43,051 nucleotides of DNA from an uncultured Prevotellaceae bacterium. Lineage in GTDB: Bacteria > Bacteroidota > Bacteroidia > Bacteroidales > Bacteroidaceae. Position 1 is the stretch's first letter. Every line of letters begins with the position of its first letter. Under the pieces are notes generated by a model. The model saw only the letters and a list, made by a program, of their open reading frames with translations, was not told the origin of the DNA and did not search any database. Where the stretch lies: positions 1-43,051 of the forward strand of contig CACXUV010000007.1 of NCBI GenBank assembly GCA_902770845.1. Reading direction: 5' to 3'. Below are positions 1 to 6,648 of the stretch, one piece after another. A program made the translations under genes and the position numbers.

Positions 1-743
1 TCACCGCCACGGGCATCGTGGGCGAAGATGGTGTGCTCACCATCAAGTTCAACGTGGCTGCCGACAACAACATCTCCTGGCTGTCGTTCAAGAACGTGAA
101 GTACACGAAGAAGCCCGAAGCTCCCGCAATTGACGAAAACACGCTGTATTGCTGGCAGTCGGTTGAGGGCACACCGTTTGAGTATGGTGGCACGATCAGC
201 TATGAAAATGGCGACGGCAACCGTCTGAACTACAAGAACGGCGACTACTACACCATCTGCCTGAACGGCAAGAAGGGCAACATGAACGATGCAACCCCAT
301 CGGCCAATGCCGGCTACATGCTGGTGACTCTCGACAAGGCCCTGAGCGAAGGCGACGTAATTGAAATGACGGCTTACATCAACAAGAACTCGTCGACTAA
401 GGCCAGTGCATGGTTCGAGTTCGAGAATGGCACAACCGCCGAGGGTAACATTTACGGCGACGAAGCCAACATTCACACTGACTTCGGTGGCGTGCCCACC
501 ACAACCAAGCTCGCCGTTCCCGCTGCCGCAGCTGGCAGCAAGTCGTTCAAGATGACGCGCAGTCAGGCTGGCACCAACCTCTTCATCACCAAGCTTCAGA
601 TCACAAGTGGTACAACTGTTGGCATCAGCTCTGTAGAGACCCTCTATAAGGATGGCACCATCTACAACCTGCGTGGTCAGAAGGTGCAGAAGCCCACAAG
701 GGGTCTGTACATCATCGACGGCAAGAAGCTGTTTGTGAAGTAA
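1..743 (+). CDS. C-terminal part of a secreted/surface protein (5' end outside window)
   Basis: The reading frame is open from base 3 to the stop at 741-743, so the gene starts before the window; an internal GTG at 18 is not a credible start. The visible ~247 residues look like the end of one beta-sandwich module (to about residue 38) followed by a second, about 150 residues long, of the galactose-binding or carbohydrate-binding type; this fold call is inference from pattern only. The last ~40 residues contain IYNLRGQKVQ...GLYIIDGKK, the C-terminal block typical of exported Prevotella/Bacteroides proteins and resembling type IX sorting tails. The same block ends four other proteins in this window. 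The specific function is not recognisable. A hairpin terminator follows 37 bp downstream. Confidence 0.7.
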   Translation, partial: TATGIVGEDGVLTIKFNVAADNNISWLSFKNVKYTKKPEAPAIDENTLYCWQSVEGTPFEYGGTISYENGDGNRLNYKNGDYYTICLNGKKGNMNDATPSANAGYMLVTLDKALSEGDVIEMTAYINKNSSTKASAWFEFENGTTAEGNIYGDEANIHTDFGGVPTTTKLAVPAAAAGSKSFKMTRSQAGTNLFITKLQITSGTTVGISSVETLYKDGTIYNLRGQKVQKPTRGLYIIDGKKLFVK

Positions 744-779
744 AAAAAAAGTTTACAATACCATAACTAACGTTTCCGT

Positions 780-822
780 GTGGCACTCATTGCATCAAGA
801 GCAATGGGTGCCACTCTTCTTT
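780..822 (+). terminator. Rho-independent-like terminator after the first CDS
   Basis: Arms 780-793 (GTGGCACTCATTGC) and 801-814 (GCAATGGGTGCCAC) pair over 14 bp with one G-U wobble around a 7-nt loop. A T-rich tract (TCTTCTTT) follows. It lies between the end of the surface-protein gene and the argR promoter and separates the two transcription units. Confidence 0.8.
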
Positions 823-876
823 GCCAGTACAAAACGTGTTGTTTAGCACCTTTTCAGCAAAAATATTCGTATTTTC

Positions 877-907
877 TTGTCAGTATGCAATAAAATATAT
901 ACTTTTG
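877..907 (+). promoter_or_regulatory. Bacteroidetes-type promoter of the arg cluster
   Basis: TACTTTTG at 900-907 matches the Bacteroidetes -7 consensus TAnnTTTG. A TTG at 877-879 sits 20 bp upstream, as expected for the -33 element. The start of argR is 41 bp downstream. An AT-rich inverted repeat (AAAATA-TTCG-TATTTT, 860-875) lies just upstream of the -33 element and could be an operator, possibly for ArgR; that part is speculation. Confidence 0.7.
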
Positions 908-947
908 CATTCGATTTGTGTATAAATATTCTTTTACAAAAAGAACA

Positions 948-1424
948 ATGAAGGTTAAAAACAGCAGACTGGAAGCGCTAAGGCTCATCATTTCGAGCCA
1001 ACAACTGGGAAGTCAGGAAGAACTTTTGGCAGCCCTGCAAAAAGAAGGCTTCAAACTGACCCAGGCCACGCTAAGTCGCGACCTGAAACAGCTGAAGGTG
1101 GCCAAGGCAGCCACCATGGGTGGCAACTATGTGTATGTGCTGCCCAACGAGTCGGTCTACAAGCGGGTGAGCACCCCTGCGTCGGTGCGCGAAATGATGG
1201 AGATGCCAGGCTTCGTGAGCATCAATTTCTCGGGCAACATGGCCGTCATCAAGACACGTCCCGGCTACGCCAGCTCCATTGCATGGAACATTGACAACAG
1301 CGCACTGCCCTGCCTGCTGGGCACCATTGCCGGAGCCGACACCATCTTTGTGGTCATCAAAGAGGGAGTGAGCCAGCTGGAAGCCATTCAAGAACTGGCC
1401 AAAGTGGTGCCAAACCTGAAGTGA
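948..1424 (+). CDS. argR: Arginine repressor ArgR
   Basis: 158-residue protein, the normal size for ArgR. Residues ~1-70 form the winged-helix DNA-binding domain, with the family signature TQATLSRDLKQL at ~38-49. Residues ~80-158 form the arginine-binding oligomerisation domain, with a GTIAGADTIFVV stretch matching the conserved GTIAGDDTI motif. The ATG at 948 is preferred over an in-frame GTG at 918 because the protein then begins with the conserved region and the GTG would overlap the predicted transcription start. It is the first gene of the cluster, so it probably controls the downstream arg genes and itself. ArgR represses biosynthesis genes when arginine is bound. Strong family assignment. 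Confidence 0.93.
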   Translation: MKVKNSRLEALRLIISSQQLGSQEELLAALQKEGFKLTQATLSRDLKQLKVAKAATMGGNYVYVLPNESVYKRVSTPASVREMMEMPGFVSINFSGNMAVIKTRPGYASSIAWNIDNSALPCLLGTIAGADTIFVVIKEGVSQLEAIQELAKVVPNLK

Positions 1425-1504
1425 GCAGAATGTAGAGAAATGAGCATTCCTGAGAACTGAGCGTTTATTAATGAAATAGAACAGAGCGTTTTTAAAAAAT
1501 AAAA

Positions 1505-2116
1505 ATGGAGAAAGAAGAAATAGAAGTACTTGTTGCTGCCCCAGAGCACGAAATCTACGTGGACACTATCCTTGACACCATTGCCGAGGCAGCCAAGGTG
1601 CGCGGAACTGGCATTGCCAAGCGCACACATGAGTATCTGGCAAAAAAAATGAACGAGGCCAAGGCCGTGATTGCCCTGCGCAAAAGCGACGGACGCTTTG
1701 CGGGCTTCAGCTATATCGAAACATGGGGCAACAAACAGTATGTGACCACCAGCGGACTTATCGTGCACCCCGACTTTCGCGGACTGGGACTGGCCAAGCG
1801 CATCAAGGACATGACCTTCACACTGGCCCGCACACGCTGGCCACACGCCAAGATTTTCTCGCTCACCAGCGGTGCCGCCGTAATGGCCATGAACACACAG
1901 CTGGGCTACAAGCCTGTGACCTTTGCAGAACTGACCGACGACGAGAGCTTCTGGAAGGGCTGCGAGGGCTGCGTCAACGTGGACGTGCTGCACCGCACCG
2001 GCCGGAAATACTGCATCTGCACGGGCATGCTGTTCGATCCTGAAGAACATCTGCCAGCAAAAATTCCCGAAGCCGTGCTGGCAAGAATCAAGCATTTGGA
2101 GGAAATCGAGGAATAG
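1505..2116 (+). CDS. GNAT-family N-acyltransferase, probable first enzyme of arginine synthesis
   Basis: 203-residue protein with a GNAT acyl-CoA-binding core. The pyrophosphate-binding loop RGLGLA lies at residues 92-97, after a GLIVHPDF strand. The C-terminal ~60 residues are Cys-rich (CEGCVNV, YCICTG) and unlike typical ArgA. It sits between argR and argG, 80 bp after argR. No classical ArgA (amino-acid kinase plus GNAT fusion) or ArgJ is in the window, so position suggests this enzyme acylates the alpha-amino group of glutamate. From knowledge of the phylum, Bacteroides fragilis uses N-succinylated intermediates (succinylornithine transcarbamylase), so the donor could be succinyl-CoA rather than acetyl-CoA. 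Family assignment is firm; the substrate is inferred. Confidence 0.8.
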   Translation: MEKEEIEVLVAAPEHEIYVDTILDTIAEAAKVRGTGIAKRTHEYLAKKMNEAKAVIALRKSDGRFAGFSYIETWGNKQYVTTSGLIVHPDFRGLGLAKRIKDMTFTLARTRWPHAKIFSLTSGAAVMAMNTQLGYKPVTFAELTDDESFWKGCEGCVNVDVLHRTGRKYCICTGMLFDPEEHLPAKIPEAVLARIKHLEEIEE

Positions 2117-2160
2117 CCGCAATTAACATATAACGCAACATAAAACAACACTAAAATAAC

Positions 2161-3432
2161 ATGGAGAAACAAGAGAATAACCAAACAGCAAAGCAGACCA
2201 CTCCCATCGCCAATCGGAAAGGTGTTGGGGGTGAGGCCAAGAAAGTTGTAGTGGCCTTCAGTGGCGGACTCGACACCAGCTACACCGTGATGAAGCTAAC
2301 CCAGGACGGCTGGGACGTATATGCCGCATGCGCCAACACTGGCGGTTTCAGCGCCGAACAGCTGAAGAAGAACGAAGAAAACGCCTACAAGCTGGGCGCC
2401 AAGGAATATGTGACGCTCGACGTGACGCACGAATATTATGAAAAATCGCTGAAATACATGATCTTCGGCAACGTGCTGCGCAACAACTGCTACCCCATCT
2501 CCGTGAGCAGCGAGCGCATCTTCCAGGCCATCGCCATCGCCCGCTATGCCAAGGAGATTGGAGCCGATGCCATTGCACACGGCTCTACGGGTGCCGGCAA
2601 CGACCAGATTCGCTTCGACATGACGTTCCTGGTGATGGCTCCCGGCGTGGAAATCATCACCCTGACTCGCGACAAGAAACTGACGCGCAAAGAGGAGGTG
2701 GACTTCCTGAACGAACATGGCTTCACCGCCGACTTCGCCAAGCTGAAGTACAGCTACAACGTGGGCATCTGGGGCACCAGCATCTGCGGAGGCGAACTGC
2801 TCGACCCCACTCAGGGACTGCCCGAAGATGCCTATCTGAAGCACGTCACGGCCAAGGAGCCTGAACAACTGCTGAAGATTGAGTTTGAGAAGGGCGAGAT
2901 TGTGGCCGTGAATGGGGAACGCTTCAACGACCGCATAGAGGCCATCCAGAAGATTGAGCAGATTGGAGCCTCTTACGCCATTGGCCGCGATGCCAACGTG
3001 GGCGACACCATCATTGGCATCAAGGGCCGCGTGGGCTTCGAAGCCGCTGCACCCAAGCTCATCATCGAGGCCCACCGCCTGCTGGAAAAGAGCACGCTGA
3101 GCAAGTGGCAGCAGTACTGGAAGGACCAGGTGGCCAACTGGTATGGCATGTTCCTGCACGAGAGCCAGTATCTGGAGCCTGTGATGCCCGACATCGAAGC
3201 CATGCTCACCTCCAGTCAGCGCAACGTCACTGGCACCGCCATCCTGCGCCTGCGCCCCTTCGGCTTCGAGACCGTGGGCATCGACTCTGCCAACGACCTG
3301 ACTAAGTCGAAACTGGGCGAATATGGCGAGACACAGACGGGCTGGACTGCCGACGAGGCCAAGGGCTTCATCAAGGTGAGCAGCACACCGCTGCGCGTGT
3401 ACTACGGCATCCACAAGGACGAACAGAGATAA
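2161..3432 (+). CDS. argG: Argininosuccinate synthase
   Basis: 423 residues. It joins citrulline and aspartate using ATP. The ATP-pyrophosphatase P-loop SGGLDTSY begins at residue 34, and a later GSTGAGNDQIRFD motif binds citrulline/aspartate as in the family. Most ArgG proteins carry the P-loop near residue 9-15, so this one has about 25 extra N-terminal residues. There is no alternative ATG or usable GTG between 2161 and the conserved KKVVVAF strand, so the long form appears real. The extension is encoded by a hairpin-prone GC-rich segment (about 2199-2240) that looks like an inserted repeat. The gap after the GNAT gene is 44 bp, and argC follows after 20 bp: one operon. Confidence 0.95.
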   Translation: MEKQENNQTAKQTTPIANRKGVGGEAKKVVVAFSGGLDTSYTVMKLTQDGWDVYAACANTGGFSAEQLKKNEENAYKLGAKEYVTLDVTHEYYEKSLKYMIFGNVLRNNCYPISVSSERIFQAIAIARYAKEIGADAIAHGSTGAGNDQIRFDMTFLVMAPGVEIITLTRDKKLTRKEEVDFLNEHGFTADFAKLKYSYNVGIWGTSICGGELLDPTQGLPEDAYLKHVTAKEPEQLLKIEFEKGEIVAVNGERFNDRIEAIQKIEQIGASYAIGRDANVGDTIIGIKGRVGFEAAAPKLIIEAHRLLEKSTLSKWQQYWKDQVANWYGMFLHESQYLEPVMPDIEAMLTSSQRNVTGTAILRLRPFGFETVGIDSANDLTKSKLGEYGETQTGWTADEAKGFIKVSSTPLRVYYGIHKDEQR

Positions 3433-3452
3433 GACAAGACAAACAAATCGAT

Positions 3453-4415
3453 ATGAAAATAGGAATATTAGGCGCTGCAGGCTACACGGGCGGAGAACTC
3501 ATTCGCCTGCTGCTGAACCATCCTGAAGCCAAGATTGTCTTTGCCGACAGCGAGAGCAATGCTGGCAACCTGGTGAGCGACGTGCATGAGGGCCTCATCG
3601 GCGACTGCGACTTGCGGTTCACCCTGGGCGAAGACCTTTCCCAGGCCGACGTGCTCTTCTTCTGCTTCGGCCACGGCAAGAGCGAGAAGTTCCTGCAGGA
3701 GAACACCATCCCGGAACACGTAAAGATTATCGACCTGGCACAGGACTTCCGCATCAAGGGCAACCACGACTATGTTTATGGTCTGCCTGAAATCAACAAA
3801 GATGAAATCGTAAAGGCTCAGCATGTGGCCAATCCCGGATGCTTTGCCACAGCCATCCAGCTGGCACTGCTGCCAGCCGCCCACCTGAACCTGCTGAAAG
3901 ACGACGTCAGCGTGAACGCCATCACGGGCTCAACAGGAGCCGGACAGAAGCCCGGTGCCACCACACACTTCTCATGGCGAGCTGACAATCTGAGCATCTA
4001 CAAGCCCTTTCAGCACCAGCACATCGCCGAAATACGCCAGAGTCTGAAACAGGTGCAGGGCTACCTGGATGCCAGTATCGACTTCATCCCCTATCGCGGA
4101 CCGTTTGCCCGTGGCATCTTCTGCACCGCCGTGGTGAAGACCCCCGCCCCCGTTGAAGATGTGATCGATGCCTACAAAGACTTCTATCGCGACGCCGCCT
4201 TCACCCACTACAGCGACAAGGCTCTCGACCTGAAACAGGTGGTGAACACCAACAAAGCACTGGTGCATGTGGAGAAGTACGACAACAAACTGCTCATTAC
4301 CTCATGCATCGACAATCTGCTGAAGGGAGCTGTGGGCCAGGCCGTACAGAACATGAACCTCATGTTTGGACTTGACGAGACTGCAGGTCTGCAGCTGAAA
4401 GCCAGCGCATTCTAA
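3453..4415 (+). CDS. argC: N-acetyl(acyl)-gamma-glutamyl-phosphate reductase
   Basis: 320 residues. NADPH-dependent reduction of N-acyl-glutamyl-5-phosphate to the semialdehyde, the third step of arginine synthesis. The N-terminal Rossmann motif GAAGYTGGEL is at residues 7-16. The catalytic cysteine is C130 in NPGCFATA, and a TGSTGAGQKPG segment follows, as in the long-chain ArgC type. No anomalies are seen. It lies between argG and argD in the same direction, so co-transcription is likely. If this lineage uses succinylated intermediates, the true substrate would be the N-succinyl form. Confidence 0.95.
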   Translation: MKIGILGAAGYTGGELIRLLLNHPEAKIVFADSESNAGNLVSDVHEGLIGDCDLRFTLGEDLSQADVLFFCFGHGKSEKFLQENTIPEHVKIIDLAQDFRIKGNHDYVYGLPEINKDEIVKAQHVANPGCFATAIQLALLPAAHLNLLKDDVSVNAITGSTGAGQKPGATTHFSWRADNLSIYKPFQHQHIAEIRQSLKQVQGYLDASIDFIPYRGPFARGIFCTAVVKTPAPVEDVIDAYKDFYRDAAFTHYSDKALDLKQVVNTNKALVHVEKYDNKLLITSCIDNLLKGAVGQAVQNMNLMFGLDETAGLQLKASAF

Positions 4416-4442
4416 AATCATCGCGAAATAAAGAAATTTAGG

Positions 4443-4500
4443 TATCTCGTAATAACGAAACATCGACATCTCGAAACATCGCAACATCGACATAACGACA
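4443..4500 (+). repeat. 8-bp-periodic CG repeat in the argC-argD spacer
   Basis: CG dinucleotides occur at 4448, 4456, 4464, 4472, 4480, 4488 and 4496, exactly 8 bp apart seven times, inside degenerate units such as taaCGaaa, catCGaca and tctCGaaa. The array fills most of the 92-bp spacer and ends 7 bp before the argD start. The register matches the larger 8-bp array at 21292. Confidence 0.8.
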
Positions 4501-4507
4501 AAAGATA

Positions 4508-5635
4508 ATGAAACTATTCGACGTTTATCCACTCTTCGACGTAAACATCGTCAAGGGTAAGGGCTGCAAGGTATGGGACGACAAAGGTCAGGAATACCTC
4601 GACCTCTATGGTGGCCATGCCGTTATCAGCATTGGTCACTCTCACCCTCATTATATTAAGAAGGTGACGGAACAATTGCAACAGATAGGATTCTACAGCA
4701 ATTCTGTTGTCAACAAACTGCAAGCAGAACTGGCAGAACGCCTGGGACGCATCAGTGGCTATGAAGACTACCAGTTGTTTCTGGTGAACAGTGGTGCCGA
4801 GGCTAATGAGAATGCCCTGAAACTGGCTTCGTTCAAGACTGGCAACACGCGTGTGCTGTCGTGCGAGAAAGCCTTCCACGGTCGCACTTCGCTGGCCGTA
4901 GAAGTGACCCACAATCCAAAGATTGTGGCTCCGATCAACGACAACCACCACACCCGCTTTCTTCCCTTGAACGATCTGGAACCATGGGTACGCGAGTTGT
5001 CGCGTGGCGGCATTACTGCAGCCATCATTGAGTGCATTCAAGGCGTGGGTGGCATACAGATGGCCACGCCTGAGTTTGCACAAAAGTTGGCATACGCCTG
5101 CAAACGATATGGGGTTCCCCTCATCTGCGACGAGATTCAGTGTGGCTATGGCCGTAGCGGAAAATTCTTCGCTCACCAATGGCTGGACATCAAGCCCGAC
5201 ATCATCACTGTGGCGAAGGGCATTGCCAACGGTTTCCCCATGAGCGCCGTGCTCATCAGTCCAGAGTTCCAACCCGTCTACGGTCAGTTGGGCACCACCT
5301 TCGGCGGCAACCATTTGGCTTGTTCGGCTGCACTGGCCGTGCTTGACGTCATGGAACAGGAGAACCTGGTGGAAAACGCTCGCGTAGTGGGCGAATATCT
5401 GATGGAGAAGATTAAGCAACTAAAGAATGGAAAGATTAAGGACGTGCGTGGACGTGGCCTCATGATTGGCATTGAGCTGACTGAGGAACAGAAGCCCATA
5501 CGCCAGCGCCTGGTCTACGAACAGCATGTGTTTACTGGCTGCTCAGGACAGAACCTGCTGCGACTGCTGCCACCACTTACTTTTACCAAGGAAATGGCCG
5601 ACGAGTTTGTAGAGAGACTACAGAGAGTACTTTGA
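4508..5635 (+). CDS. argD: Acetylornithine (acylornithine) aminotransferase, PLP class III
   Basis: 375 residues. Transfers an amino group from glutamate to the N-acyl-glutamate semialdehyde, giving N-acylornithine. Class III aminotransferase marks are visible: NSGAEANE near residue 95, ICDEIQCGYGRSGKFFA near residue 204, and the PLP-binding lysine K237 in TVAKGIANGFP. The length and start are normal for ArgD. It is the fifth gene of the arg cluster. The specific role (ArgD rather than another omega-aminotransferase) rests on both similarity and the argC/argG neighbours. Acyl-group specificity (acetyl or succinyl) cannot be read from sequence alone. Confidence 0.93.
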   Translation: MKLFDVYPLFDVNIVKGKGCKVWDDKGQEYLDLYGGHAVISIGHSHPHYIKKVTEQLQQIGFYSNSVVNKLQAELAERLGRISGYEDYQLFLVNSGAEANENALKLASFKTGNTRVLSCEKAFHGRTSLAVEVTHNPKIVAPINDNHHTRFLPLNDLEPWVRELSRGGITAAIIECIQGVGGIQMATPEFAQKLAYACKRYGVPLICDEIQCGYGRSGKFFAHQWLDIKPDIITVAKGIANGFPMSAVLISPEFQPVYGQLGTTFGGNHLACSAALAVLDVMEQENLVENARVVGEYLMEKIKQLKNGKIKDVRGRGLMIGIELTEEQKPIRQRLVYEQHVFTGCSGQNLLRLLPPLTFTKEMADEFVERLQRVL

Positions 5636-5649
5636 CTATAGAGGTGAAA

Positions 5650-5743
5650 GACTATAGACTTTAGAATCATATTAAAAAACGACGACTATAGACTTTAGAA
5701 TAATATTAAAAATCGACGACTATAGACTTTAGATTTTTTAGAC
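5650..5743 (+). repeat. 34-bp tandem repeat in the argD-proC spacer
   Basis: Units begin at 5650, 5684 and 5718, a period of 34 bp. Each starts gactatagactttaga; the first two are near identical through the AT-rich remainder and the third is truncated just before the proC start at 5746. A further partial copy (gactatagaggtgaaa) precedes them at 5634. The units contain no start codon. Confidence 0.85.
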
Positions 5744-5745
5744 AA

Positions 5746-6525
5746 ATGAAAATAACTGTTATAGGAGCCGGTGCCATGGGTGGCGCTACCGTGGAAGGAA
5801 TGATCAGGTCGGATGCCTTCCGCAATGAAGATATTACTGTAGCCGACCCCGTTCAGACCGTGGTAGACAGGTTTGCCAAACTGGGCGTCAATGCCACAAC
5901 TAACAACCAAACTGCTGCCCAAGGGGCCGACGTGGTGATGGTGTGCGTGAAACCGTGGTTGGTAGAAACAGTACTGAAGGACATTGCACCTGTACTCGAT
6001 GCCCAGCGACAATTGCTAGTGGTCATAGCCGCCGGTGTGTCGTCGTCCAAAATCCAAGAGTGGCTGCCCCAGTGCCCGCCGCTGGTGCTTTGCATTCCCA
6101 ACATAGCCATTGCACAGTTGGCCTCAGTAACATTCCTGGTGCCATGCGGAGATATTGCGCCGCAACAGACGGAGCAGGTGAAACACATCTTTGAAGCACT
6201 GGGCACCGTGGTGCTCACCGATGAACAGCATTTGGCTGCCGGCACCACACTGGCATCGTGCGGCATTGCCTATGCCATGCGGTATGTGCGTGCTGCCAGC
6301 GAGGGTGGCGTGGAACTGGGCTTCAAGGCCGACCAAGCCAAGGACATCGTGCTGCAGACCATGCTGGGAGCTGTGCGACTGTTGCAGGCCAGCGGCATGC
6401 ACCCTGAGCAGGCCATCGACCTGGTGACAACCCCCGGCGGTGTTACTATCAAAGGACTAAACGAGATGGAGCATGCTGGCTTTACCAGTGCTGTGATTCG
6501 CGGTCTGAAAGCAGGAGCAAAATAA
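5746..6525 (+). CDS. proC: Pyrroline-5-carboxylate reductase
   Basis: 259 residues. Reduces pyrroline-5-carboxylate to proline with NAD(P)H. The N-terminal dinucleotide-binding motif GAGAMGG is at residues 7-13. The conserved C-terminal helices carry TTPGGVTIKGL (near residue 226), the ProC substrate-binding signature. It is the last gene of the arg cluster. Its presence links the glutamate-derived arginine and proline branches in one transcription unit. The start follows directly after the 34-bp repeats. A weak hairpin (6530-6561) and then a strong terminator (6588-6644) follow. Confidence 0.95.
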   Translation: MKITVIGAGAMGGATVEGMIRSDAFRNEDITVADPVQTVVDRFAKLGVNATTNNQTAAQGADVVMVCVKPWLVETVLKDIAPVLDAQRQLLVVIAAGVSSSKIQEWLPQCPPLVLCIPNIAIAQLASVTFLVPCGDIAPQQTEQVKHIFEALGTVVLTDEQHLAAGTTLASCGIAYAMRYVRAASEGGVELGFKADQAKDIVLQTMLGAVRLLQASGMHPEQAIDLVTTPGGVTIKGLNEMEHAGFTSAVIRGLKAGAK

Positions 6526-6587
6526 CAAGGCACAGAAGAATTTCTGTAGCTTCTGCTGTGCAAGAAGTAAAGCACAGATAAAATATA

Positions 6588-6644
6588 AAAAAAGTGTAGA
6601 GTTTGCTACCACACTGACAGCAGTAGCAAACTCTACACTTTTTT
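6588..6644. terminator. Bidirectional terminator between proC and the 2685-aa gene
   Basis: A perfect 22-bp inverted repeat: left arm 6588-6609 (six A plus GTGTAGAGTTTGCTAC), right arm 6623-6644 (exact complement ending in six T), with a 13-nt loop. The A tract on one side and T tract on the other make it functional in both directions. It sits exactly between the convergent ends of proC (6525) and the giant gene (6649). Confidence 0.92.
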
Positions 6645-6648
6645 ACAA

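Noticed and set aside
918-947. Upstream GTG start for ArgR (ten extra residues)
   Set aside because: The GTG lies only about 10 bp after the -7 box, close to the expected transcription start, and the extra residues are not part of the ArgR fold.
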